Assembly: GCA_041743655.1 (NCBI GenBank)
Contig: JBGTMJ010000005.1
Coordinates: 1-32,082, forward strand
DNA from: JARIHD01 sp041743655
Lineage (GTDB): Bacteria > Patescibacteriota > Saccharimonadia > Saccharimonadales > UBA4665
DNA length: 32,082 nt
Reading direction: 5' to 3'
Under the pieces are notes generated by a model, which searched no databases, was not told where the DNA came from, and was given only the letters and a program-made list of their open reading frames with translations. Below, piece after piece: positions 24,601 through 30,797 of the stretch (its first letter is position 1; the number at the start of each line of letters is the position of its first letter). The translations under genes were made by a program, and so were the position numbers.

Positions 24601-25365
24601 TTCGACTATCAGAGTCCTAATGCAAAGAACGCGGCCTACACTGTTACACTTGGTGGCAAGAATACCGCCCAAGTAGAGCAGAATGTACCGATTCTGGATA
24701 CTAAGTGGCACACTTATAAAAGAATTATAACCATGCCGCCTGGCACGGATCATTTGAGCTTAGCTGTAGCTGCTTATAGCAGCGACGAGAATCAAACTAG
24801 CTACCTGATTAACAATTACGATAACTTTATACTGCAACAGGTCCCTGATATTAGTAACAGGTTCTATTCTGTCACCACCCCCAACGTTCAACTCGACAAT
24901 CCTAAGACCATCAAATACCAAACGGTCAGTAACACTCTCAAGAAGGTTACTATTACTGGGGCAAATAAGCCGTTTATATTACTCATGAGTGAGCAGCACC
25001 ATCCAAGCTGGCAATTACTTTTCGACGGCAAAGTAGACGAGAGGCTAGGTCATGATATGCCTTGGAGCAAGCGATCCTCTCTACCGAGTAGTTACCACCT
25101 TAAAGTAAATGGTTTCGAGAATGCCTGGTACCTCCAACCTAAGGAGATATGCCAAGCGCATAGGAATATTTGTACGCATAATGCCGACGGTACATATACT
25201 ATGCAACTCATAGTACAATTTGGTGCCCAACGTTGGTTCAATCTTGGTTTGCTTATAACTATTGGTACAATCATTGGCTGCATCCTAGTACTGATATCTT
25301 TATCGGCTAAACGTAAAGTATTGGATCTGGGGAGGTACCATGACACGAGCAAACGAAACAAATAA
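21634..25365 (+). CDS. Giant GT-C-like membrane protein with two tandem carbohydrate-binding-like modules (AftD/YfhO-like)
   Basis: GTG 21634 follows the previous stop directly, with AGGAG 8 nt upstream. 1243 residues. Residues 1-415 hold about 10-12 membrane helices with a conserved-looking loop (GVRTAGDWGF, 34-43) after the first helix, where GT-C enzymes carry an acidic catalytic residue, and PGFNAFREASKFYLL near 352. About 420-740 is a soluble alpha/beta part (YSRVLWVPE near 440, AGIKYVIVPMRD near 507). Two related beta-sandwich modules follow, about 740-885 (LWQKEVENCVPYG ... HAACTGPPSIAVKSG ... WHTYSSLIQVP) and 919-1070 (LWKKQVGDCNAYD ... HIACTNVKNIKVQGG ... WHTYKRIITMP), each with a Cys pair. 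A closing domain with EQHHPSWQLLFDGK and a final helix at about 1200-1222 complete it. Layout resembles mycobacterial arabinosyltransferase AftD and YfhO proteins. Likely acts outside the membrane on lipid-linked sugars; substrate unknown. Confidence 0.75.
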   Translation: MLQKIYGILRKLPPLSIPLVAAVVVYNSWFLNLGVRTAGDWGFLLKSTADTLRRFYFTTWLSDNQFGRVLIDAGQAPTYALYGWLSYNLNTSYALNERLVHMWPAVIVAIVGSYLLVKYIFNDKATAILGVVVYSANTYYLALLTGHLTLAVAYAFAPLVILFYLKALNMQKTRDVILCALLFAVCGAYEPRSAYILTLILILLAAFHFFLLFLPKHHLTLRTLVRMSWIYGGPLMIFGLLNAYWVLGLAFAGGGTNTAISSSLFGNEFFNTSEALTLFHPFWSGGQIRPFVVHPIPVYFWLIPLVAISGFIVNNRNRTLLFFALLGVIGILLAKQSDEPLASLYHWLFVTVPGFNAFREASKFYLLTALSYAVLIPGMYWYAKKYYPKRVALILFIGICLLFLPNLKPMITNEIGATFSSRSMPKEYVTLNHFLDSPDYSRVLWVPEKPRWALANAKHPPVTPVKLLGESWKSLATSHKSNTNGTVVDEVTDLLQQEYMPLLLSNAGIKYVIVPMRDLQNSDNFFRNYGDDPTIFSQALSKVDYLKEAELHIEGFKIYETVQPEKPYFSSLSSLYSINDARDLPAIHKFWTRSVKPQKDFNFVVGNENANFTTDIRDLFGQYGAADIHGGEIPLLKADIKKTGNAYYFDQNYGEAFYKASRDRLTFGFNSLIVPGANSSKYKASEVTVPLSKDQEYILENHEDISPVDRTSETVYMGSPRNDTTLYAVTPHNLVPHPTIKDSLWQKEVENCVPYGTSVPRISMNSEIDTRLHKPVLTLFAKDHAACTGPPSIAVKSGTHLLSFQYRGVGAQILSYKLVYNTSDKNKNLTKDIAITDNGWHTYSSLIQVPSDATQLEIQLLGRPSNQSKTTASTRYTGLSLLRLDKVTNFKTATGDIQKTEIKTTDLQQYKHKGYVYHNLIPNGSFETGLWKKQVGDCNAYDDNPALKMSLSHNASDGHNALRLEAKRHIACTNVKNIKVQGGASYLLQFDYQSPNAKNAAYTVTLGGKNTAQVEQNVPILDTKWHTYKRIITMPPGTDHLSLAVAAYSSDENQTSYLINNYDNFILQQVPDISNRFYSVTTPNVQLDNPKTIKYQTVSNTLKKVTITGANKPFILLMSEQHHPSWQLLFDGKVDERLGHDMPWSKRSSLPSSYHLKVNGFENAWYLQPKEICQAHRNICTHNADGTYTMQLIVQFGAQRWFNLGLLITIGTIIGCILVLISLSAKRKVLDLGRYHDTSKRNK

Positions 25366-26443
25366 ACCAGTACTCTTACTTGGTGCATATGGTCGAGGTA
25401 ATGCCGGCGATGATGTCTTTCTGTATAGTGCCGTATCTTTGTTCAAGGATCGAATCATATACATAAATTCTACCGATAACTCAATGTTGCCGCCGATCCT
25501 AAGAGACAAGCTGGAAACTATATCAACCGTTAGCCTTTTTGATATCTTTAAAAAGCTGAGGGTGTATTGGGATATTAAGGAAGTAGTGTATTGGGGCGGG
25601 GATCTGTGGGTGGAGCTCCTCTATGGTACTAGGAGACCGAGGCAGATGCTCTATAAAATGGTACTACTCAATATATTACTGCGGTTGAGCGGTAAAAAGG
25701 TCCATTACATTGGCTGTGGCATAGGTGACCTACACGGCTTCTCATTATGGCTAGCTCGACTATCTGCCCGTATGGCAAGTAAGATTGTCACTAGAGAACA
25801 GCGCACTGCCAGAGTCTTAGGGTTACACAATATCAGGGTATTACCCGATCTCGCGATTAATTCGCCTTACAATACTGCAAGATTACACACAGTCGATAAG
25901 CCATTTATACTCACAATCTCTATCCTGCAGGATATACCACTTCCTCACAAGAACTTTCCAAAACTCATATCTCAATTGGCGCGCTTCCTGGATACATTGC
26001 CAAAACGAAAGTTTAAAATTGTACTCCTCTCCATGCACATCGATCCAGCCGAACCGTATGACGACTTACGTGCATCACAACAACTCAAGCAGCTTGTTAA
26101 GAAACATGATGTTGAGCTTTTTGCCCCTAGAGACCTTGAATCAATAACACGGCAATTGGGTAACAGCCATCTCATCATTGGTGGTCGACTACATGCCAAT
26201 ATCTTGGGCATCTTGAACTCCACACCTACTATTGGCATCGCCTATCGCCCAAAGGTTAGATCCTTCTTTGAGGATAATCATTTGGAAAGCTACTGCTTAG
26301 ACCTCGACCATTTGAGTGAGTTGCCCCGCTTATTCCAAAAAGTATACGATGACTACGACGAGGTTTCTCGAATCTTTTATCAAGTAAGCCGAGACAATCT
26401 CATGAAAAGAAAGGAATATACTGAGTTGATTAAAAATCTTTGA
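25340..26443 (+). CDS. Polysaccharide pyruvyl transferase family protein (CsaB/WcaK-like)
   Basis: ATG 25340 has GGGGAGG 5 nt upstream and overlaps the previous gene by 26 nt. 367 residues with a GT-B-like fold. The N-terminus VLLLGAYGRGNAGDDVFLYS is the family pattern (G-x-YG-x-x-N-x-GD-(D/E)). Further markers are YWGGDLWVEL near 88, HYIGCGIGDLHG, a second-domain start PFILTISILQD, and the active-site stretch LIIGGRLHANILGILNSTP near 278-296 (GGRLHA, catalytic Arg and His). Family members move pyruvate from phosphoenolpyruvate onto sugar residues of cell-wall polymers, adding negative charge; CsaB-pyruvylated polymers anchor SLH-domain surface proteins. No SLH protein is seen here. Would modify the glycan made by the rest of the operon in the cytoplasm before export. 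Confidence 0.88.
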   Translation: MTRANETNKPVLLLGAYGRGNAGDDVFLYSAVSLFKDRIIYINSTDNSMLPPILRDKLETISTVSLFDIFKKLRVYWDIKEVVYWGGDLWVELLYGTRRPRQMLYKMVLLNILLRLSGKKVHYIGCGIGDLHGFSLWLARLSARMASKIVTREQRTARVLGLHNIRVLPDLAINSPYNTARLHTVDKPFILTISILQDIPLPHKNFPKLISQLARFLDTLPKRKFKIVLLSMHIDPAEPYDDLRASQQLKQLVKKHDVELFAPRDLESITRQLGNSHLIIGGRLHANILGILNSTPTIGIAYRPKVRSFFEDNHLESYCLDLDHLSELPRLFQKVYDDYDEVSRIFYQVSRDNLMKRKEYTELIKNL

Positions 26444-26455
26444 GAAAATATTCCT

Positions 26456-28153
26456 ATGAAGAACGCCAAAAAAAATATTACGCATTCGGCTGTAGCCGTA
26501 CTTCGCAGCAATCGCTTTTGCTACGTAGTCTACGCCAGCTTGACGTTGCTCATTCTATCTCCATTACTCAAGCCTGGCTATATATTGACAGTCGATATGG
26601 TGTTTGCTCCTACCATTCCTGTACCTGAGACGACAGATAGCAGCTTCCCACTCTACTTACTCCTACATTATATTAACTACGCTATCCCGTCATGGGTGAT
26701 CCAAAAGCTGCTATTATTCCTAGTGTTTTTTTGCGCTGGTCTTGGGGCGCATAAACTAATGGAATATTTCACGTCTAGACAAAACTCCAAGGTGGCAGGG
26801 CAGTGGCCTTACTATTTTTTCGGTGCCTTGTATATGTGGAACTCATTGGTCTACACACGTTTTATGGCAGGACAATATATCCTACTACTGGGTTATGCAT
26901 TACTGCCGTTCCTAATAAGGTCAGCCTGGATGTTTTTTAATAATCCCACTCTTAAAAATGCTGCGAAGCTTACATTCATTACTCTGCTTATAAGCATTGT
27001 ATCGTTACATACACTGGGGTTAGCACTGATACTACTTGGCTGTGTCGGAGCCGTATGCGGCTGGCAGCATCGCCACGAGAAACAATGGTGGCAGACAATC
27101 GTAAAGTACAGTAGCCTAATCACACTATTGCTGCTTGCGGCTAGTAGCTATTGGTTACTGCCGCTATTAAGTGGTCACGGCAGGACGGCCGATATCATAT
27201 CAGGCTTTACGGCAACGGATCAGCAAGCGTTTAATACAGTTCCTGGTGAACTAGGATTAGTGGGCAATGTTCTGGCTTTGCAGGGCTTCTGGGGAGATGC
27301 TCAGAATCTTTATTTATTACCGGAAGATGTGTTTGCTTGGTGGTGGGTGCCTTTATGTGCCTTGTGGCTACTGGTTGTGAGTGGCATGGTGTGGAGCTGG
27401 AAGCATCAACGGCAGGTAGCAGTACTGTTTGGCTCTGTTGGGTTTATTGGCCTCGTGCTGGCTATTGGCGGGGCAGGTACTATATTTGCGCCACTCAATA
27501 ATTGGCTGTTCGAGCATGTGCCATTTTTTGCGGGATACCGGGAACCGCAGAAGTTTGCAGCCCTCATAGTCTTGGCATATGCGTACTTTGGCGGAGTAGG
27601 GGTATATTGGCTGGGCGAACGGCTGCGCAACACCAAGTTCAGCAGCCTTGTTTGGGCAGCATTGTTAGTACCCATACTATGCACACCTTTGCTTCTATGG
27701 GGTGGGGCAGGGCAGCTCAAAGCAAGTGACTATCCGGCAGATTGGTATACGGTCAATAAACTGCTTGTTGCAGAGGATATTGGCAACTCTAAAGTACTGT
27801 TCTTACCGTGGCACTTATACATGCCATATAGCTTTAGCAGCGGTGTTATAGCCAATCCGGCGCCCAGATTTTTTGACGTACCTATAATATCCAGCCAGAA
27901 CCCTGAGCTGGGAGGGGCACATGGCTACTACATCGACCAAACCGGACGAGCCGTTAACCAGTTAATGTTGCATGACCCTGCACGAAACGATCAGTTAGCC
28001 AGGCAACTTGCGGCACTGGATGTACGCTACATCATCTTGGCAAAAGAATTTGACTACAAAAAGTATGAATATTTAAACAGCAAGCCGGGAGTCACTATCC
28101 ATAAAGACATGAGTAAGCTGATTCTGTATCATATTGAAGAAGGGGTAAGATAA
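26456..28153 (+). CDS. Second GT-C-like polytopic membrane protein
   Basis: 565 residues with about 11-12 membrane helices from residue 20 to 425, then a soluble C-terminal part. Its landmarks fall at nearly the same positions as in the 1243-residue protein upstream: VPFFAGYREPQKFAAL near 353 (against FNAFREASKF near 352), SKVLFLPWHLYMPY near 444 (against YSRVLWVPE), and LDVRYIILAKEFD near 520 (against GIKYVIVPMRD). The two are therefore probably distant paralogues, this one lacking the binding modules. After the first helix the loop LTVDMVFAPTIP carries an Asp in the place expected for a GT-C catalytic residue. Probably a polyprenyl-phosphate-dependent glycosyltransferase acting on the outer face. 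Only a weak GAGAAAA stands before the ATG; 12 nt separate it from the previous gene. Substrate unknown. Confidence 0.75.
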   Translation: MKNAKKNITHSAVAVLRSNRFCYVVYASLTLLILSPLLKPGYILTVDMVFAPTIPVPETTDSSFPLYLLLHYINYAIPSWVIQKLLLFLVFFCAGLGAHKLMEYFTSRQNSKVAGQWPYYFFGALYMWNSLVYTRFMAGQYILLLGYALLPFLIRSAWMFFNNPTLKNAAKLTFITLLISIVSLHTLGLALILLGCVGAVCGWQHRHEKQWWQTIVKYSSLITLLLLAASSYWLLPLLSGHGRTADIISGFTATDQQAFNTVPGELGLVGNVLALQGFWGDAQNLYLLPEDVFAWWWVPLCALWLLVVSGMVWSWKHQRQVAVLFGSVGFIGLVLAIGGAGTIFAPLNNWLFEHVPFFAGYREPQKFAALIVLAYAYFGGVGVYWLGERLRNTKFSSLVWAALLVPILCTPLLLWGGAGQLKASDYPADWYTVNKLLVAEDIGNSKVLFLPWHLYMPYSFSSGVIANPAPRFFDVPIISSQNPELGGAHGYYIDQTGRAVNQLMLHDPARNDQLARQLAALDVRYIILAKEFDYKKYEYLNSKPGVTIHKDMSKLILYHIEEGVR

Positions 28154-28554
28154 TGAAAAGGTTCGGAGGGGCATACGGAAGCAAGGGTCGTTCCAGGAAA
28201 AAACTGGACACTTTAAAGATAGCCGGCGCTCTTGTCCTGATAGTTTCGCTCGCAATTACCACTAACAGATATGAAAGTGTTTTTGCAGGCGAAGGTATAC
28301 TCCTAGCCTTAGGCTTGGTGGCACTTGTAACCCGCTTTCCCAGCATAGAAGTTTTCAAGTTAGCTCTGGCGATGCTTATTTTTATACCAGTTTCCGCAGG
28401 ATTGCTCCTGGATGACGATACGGCAGACGCATTCGGCGTATATGCGTTTATAACCCTCAGCATCGGGGTAGTATTAGCCCTTATTGAGACAGTGGGGCAA
28501 AAGCCGGATTACCTGTATATGGCACCTGGCAGAAAAAAGACTGGTAAGCACTAG
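28153..28554 (+). CDS. Small polytopic membrane protein, last gene of glycan operon
   Basis: 133 residues. The start overlaps the previous stop by one base (TAATG) and has AAGGGG 7 nt upstream. A Lys/Arg-rich N-terminus (KGRSRKKLDTLK) is followed by about four hydrophobic segments: IAGALVLIVSLAITT, GILLALGLVALVTRF, VFKLALAMLIFIPVSAGLLL and AFGVYAFITLSIGVVLALIE, then a basic tail (APGRKKTGKH). Positive residues at both ends put both in the cytoplasm. No family recognised. Coupled translation with the GT-C-like protein suggests a role in the same process, perhaps as a partner subunit, which is inference. Downstream is a gap with a separate promoter, so the operon likely ends here. Confidence 0.7.
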   Translation: MKRFGGAYGSKGRSRKKLDTLKIAGALVLIVSLAITTNRYESVFAGEGILLALGLVALVTRFPSIEVFKLALAMLIFIPVSAGLLLDDDTADAFGVYAFITLSIGVVLALIETVGQKPDYLYMAPGRKKTGKH

Positions 28555-28562
28555 CATCAATG

Positions 28563-28571
28563 TGATATTAT
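28563..28571 (+). promoter_or_regulatory. Extended -10 promoter candidate for the secreted His-rich protein
   Basis: TG-A-TATTAT (TG 28563-28564, hexamer 28566-28571), no good -35. Predicted start near 28578, leader about 54 nt. Confidence 0.35.
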
Positions 28572-28631
28572 AAGAACTTGTGCGTGTGTGAGATTGACAA
28601 TATTAATGTAAAGTGAGAAAGGAGATTGAGG

Positions 28632-29078
28632 ATGATTAGAGCTCTCCAAGGCACATTACAAAAACTCAATTCACATAAAATAATAACAGCGTTTTTGGTG
28701 ACAGTTACTATTGTCACGCTGGGCGTCAGTTCGGTGGCAAGTGCCCATTCAAACCGTTACCCTGACTATTTTGATGTTGATAAACCGGGCGATACCGCCG
28801 TTTGTGAAGGTGGTAGCTGGGAAAAAAGACACCACAGTCGGTGGAGCTGGCACCACTGGCGCGGGGACAACAATCACCACAACAAGCACAAAAAGTGGGT
28901 TCCAAACTGGGAAAAGCTTGGTTTCGAAAGCAAACGGCAATGTATTCGTTTTGTGAGTACCGAAAAGCCAACCAGTAAACAAGAATGTAAGGAAAAATGG
29001 TGGCAGCTTGGCTTCGACAGCCGCAAGGACTGTAAGCGCTACTTCAAGCTTAACCCAGGTGGTGGGTATGGCGGATAA
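28632..29078 (+). CDS. Secreted His-rich protein with a repeated Trp/Cys motif
   Basis: ATG 28632 has AAGGAG (28619-28624) 7 nt upstream; an in-frame TTG at 28626 is too close to that site. 148 residues. Signal peptide: MIRALQGTLQKLNSHKIITA then a hydrophobic core ending VSSVASA, cleavage before HSNRYPDYF. The mature part has a His/Trp/Lys-rich stretch (about 58-81, WEKRHHSRWSWHHWRGDNNH and on) that could bind metal, followed by two copies of a short motif, NWEKLGFESKRQCIRFV and WWQLGFDSRKDCKRYF (W-x(2)-LGF-(E/D)-S-(K/R)-(R/K)-(Q/D)-C-x-R-(F/Y)). Four Cys in the mature protein suggest two disulphides. LGF-x(4)-QC repeats occur in many small secreted bacterial proteins of unknown role. A strong terminator follows, so it is monocistronic. 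Confidence 0.75.
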   Translation: MIRALQGTLQKLNSHKIITAFLVTVTIVTLGVSSVASAHSNRYPDYFDVDKPGDTAVCEGGSWEKRHHSRWSWHHWRGDNNHHNKHKKWVPNWEKLGFESKRQCIRFVSTEKPTSKQECKEKWWQLGFDSRKDCKRYFKLNPGGGYGG

Positions 29079-29111
29079 GATTCTAAGACTCTAAGTAGTC
29101 AGATCTAGTGA

Positions 29112-29148
29112 AAAACAGGGTGCCTAGCAGGTACCCTGTTTTCTTTTG
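29112..29148 (+). terminator. Intrinsic terminator after the secreted His-rich protein
   Basis: AAAACAGGGT (29112-29121) pairs perfectly with ACCCTGTTTT (29133-29142), with inner CCT/AGG pairs, followed by TTCTTTT. The A-rich left arm makes it potentially bidirectional. Confidence 0.88.
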
Positions 29149-29158
29149 CGCAGGCAGG

Positions 29159-29164
29159 TATAAT
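29159..29164 (+). promoter_or_regulatory. -10 box candidate for the Pro-rich gene at 29237
   Basis: Perfect TATAAT directly after the terminator; no convincing -35 hexamer at 16-18 nt. Predicted leader about 65 nt. Confidence 0.35.
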
Positions 29165-29236
29165 AATCCTGGCATGTATTAAGGTTGAGGTGAAGAATAC
29201 GTAGATCCAGCTATGTATGATTAAGGAATAATGAAT

Positions 29237-29596
29237 ATGTCAACAGGTCCTAATTCAGATAAGAAATTTAAGCCCTTCAGCAAGGATGAGCTTAGAGGTT
29301 TTTTGGGATCCGTGATCACTAGAATTATTCCTAACATTTTTGGTACGGTGCAGGAGGCCAAAGAACCGGAAAAAGACAAAAGCATAATCTTTAGCAAGTC
29401 CGACCATGTTCCTAAGGCAGCGCCCACTGTCCCTGAACAAACTCCTCGTCGTGATAATCCACCGCCACCGCTAGCAGTTACTCATGAACCAAAACCACCG
29501 CTCACGCCTGAACAAAAGAAAGCATTTGATAACCCCCAAATATTCAAACATGGAGGACGTGACCAAGATAATGGTAGCAACCATCTCCCACAGTGA
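29237..29596 (+). CDS. Small Pro-rich, probably disordered protein
   Basis: ATG 29237 (MSTGPNSDKKFKPFSKDELR) is preferred over the in-frame ATG 29231 because AAGGA (29223-29227) lies 9 nt before the former and 3 nt before the latter. 119 residues, without signal peptide. The first 45 residues could form a short helix (DELRGFLGSVITRIIPNIFG); the rest is rich in Pro, Lys, Glu and Asp (RRDNPPPPLAVTHEPKPPLT) and is probably unfolded. No motif recognised. It sits between a terminator and a gene with its own promoter, so it is a single-gene unit. Confidence 0.5.
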   Translation: MSTGPNSDKKFKPFSKDELRGFLGSVITRIIPNIFGTVQEAKEPEKDKSIIFSKSDHVPKAAPTVPEQTPRRDNPPPPLAVTHEPKPPLTPEQKKAFDNPQIFKHGGRDQDNGSNHLPQ

Positions 29597-29632
29597 GAAT
29601 GCATAGGGTAGCTCAAGTTTGCAAACTATCTG

Positions 29633-29661
29633 TTGCCTAATTTGAACATTGGTGTTATTAT
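29633..29661 (+). promoter_or_regulatory. Promoter of the small gene at 29670
   Basis: TTGCCT (29633-29638), 17-nt spacer, TATTAT (29656-29661) with a TG one base before it (extended -10). The box ends 8 nt before ATG 29670, implying a leader of 0-2 nt. Confidence 0.6.
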
Positions 29662-29669
29662 GTTAAATT

Positions 29670-29957
29670 ATGAGTTCAAATAACTTAAATCACAACCGCT
29701 ATTCTAATTCTCCAAACACACAACCTGACGATGTCGGTTCGTTAGCCCTGAAGGGCATAGAACGACAGACACAGGAAGATGAAAATACCCCGGATAAAGG
29801 ATCCACCAACCCAGGCAGGTCTTATGGAACTATTAATCTGGATAGCATTCTGTCCGCAATTGAACACGGTCGTATGCAAGACCAAGCGTCTAGAGTAGCA
29901 GATCAAATCGGGGTTAATGACATACGAGACGGGTTAAGCGGCACAAGAGTCGCGTAA
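29670..29957 (+). CDS. Small hydrophilic protein (95 aa), leaderless
   Basis: 95 residues beginning MSSNNLNHNRYSNSPNTQPD. The first half is Asn/Gln/Pro/Asp-rich and probably disordered; the second half has a possible amphipathic helix (TINLDSILSAIEHGRMQDQA) and ends DGLSGTRVA. No signal peptide, membrane helix or recognised motif. The start is supported by the promoter, whose -10 box ends 8 nt upstream, and by the absence of any Shine-Dalgarno site. The frame ends just before a strong terminator, so the transcript is bounded on both sides, which is the best evidence that it is a real gene. Confidence 0.65.
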   Translation: MSSNNLNHNRYSNSPNTQPDDVGSLALKGIERQTQEDENTPDKGSTNPGRSYGTINLDSILSAIEHGRMQDQASRVADQIGVNDIRDGLSGTRVA

Positions 29958-29982
29958 TTGCATAAAACTTCTGCTAAGTTAA

Positions 29983-30011
29983 AGCCCGGTCATTGGACCG
30001 GGCTGTTTTTT
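29983..30011 (+). terminator. Intrinsic terminator after the 29670 gene
   Basis: AGCCCGGTC (29983-29991), loop ATTG, GACCGGGCT (29996-30004), then GTTTTTT. Perfect 9-bp G/C-rich stem. The opposite strand has only a short T-run, so it serves the plus strand mainly, although it also lies just beyond the aquaporin stop. Confidence 0.93.
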
Positions 30012-30030
30012 AAAACTTTGTCTTGAAAAA

Positions 30031-30693
30031 CTACTTTTTCTTAGCCGACTTCTCACTTCTGGCAACAAGCTCGCTGGTAGGTGCAAATAGCAAGCTATAC
30101 AAGTTGAAACCTATAATTGCACCAAGCACTGGGCCAAGACCGTAGGTACCAAGTACCCATGAGTGCGCGCCAAGTGCAACAGCTGGATTAATCAGACCGC
30201 CAGCACCAACGAAGGACACCAGCATTCCGAGTGCGAATGACAAGCCAACCAGGGCAGCCCTCTTACCCAATTCAAGCTTCTGGTACAATGTTGCAGCAAA
30301 ACCAAGGCTGAACACAAACGCACCTACAGCTTCGGCTACGAGCACGCGGGCAGCAAACTCACCACTGTTGTCCCAGGTTTGGTTCACAAAATAGGTGAAG
30401 AGCTGGTAGGCAGCTACACCACCAAGCATCTGTGCGGCTACGTATACTAGAGCGGTAGCGGCCTTAATGCGGCGCACTGAGAACAAACCAAGCGTGATTG
30501 CCGGGTTAAAATGGGCACCGGAAACGTTACCAAACACGAGCGTACCCATAGCGAGCGCTAAGCCTGCGGTCGTTGCTATGAAATAGGGGATGGCAAGGCT
30601 GGATTTACTTATTGACAGCACGGCAAGTACAAGAAGTGCCGTACCCAAAAACTCCGCCAAGACTCTGGCGACATTATTACGTGATAAAGACAT
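30031..30693 (-). CDS. Aquaporin / MIP-family channel
   Basis: ATG 30693 has GGAGGG 4 nt upstream on the minus strand; the frame is open upstream to 30735 without a site. 220 residues with six membrane helices and the two half-helix loops: SGAHFNPAITLG (NPA at 63-65) and GGLINPAVALG (NPA at 169-171). In most aquaporins and glycerol facilitators the second NPA is followed by Arg, part of the selectivity filter; here it is Val 172, so the pore filter must differ. Loop lengths fit a short water-channel type rather than a glycerol facilitator, which has a longer third extracellular loop. Basic C-terminal tail (SEKSAKKK). It lies downstream of the sigma-factor gene on the same strand, about 100 nt apart, perhaps cotranscribed. 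Confidence 0.9.
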   Translation of the reverse strand: MSLSRNNVARVLAEFLGTALLVLAVLSISKSSLAIPYFIATTAGLALAMGTLVFGNVSGAHFNPAITLGLFSVRRIKAATALVYVAAQMLGGVAAYQLFTYFVNQTWDNSGEFAARVLVAEAVGAFVFSLGFAATLYQKLELGKRAALVGLSFALGMLVSFVGAGGLINPAVALGAHSWVLGTYGLGPVLGAIIGFNLYSLLFAPTSELVARSEKSAKKK

Positions 30694-30797
30694 GGACCCT
30701 CCGTATTGTGATTTATTACTCAAAGGATAACCCAAAACTGAAGTTTTGTAAACTGCCTGTTCGCGCCCTCAATGCGGGCATATCGAATCGCTAAAGT

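Noticed and set aside
30720..30790. Small stems (CAAAAC/GTTTTG and GCCC/GGGC) between sigma factor and aquaporin genes as a terminator
   Set aside because: Stems are short and lack a T-run on the minus strand; the two genes may be cotranscribed.
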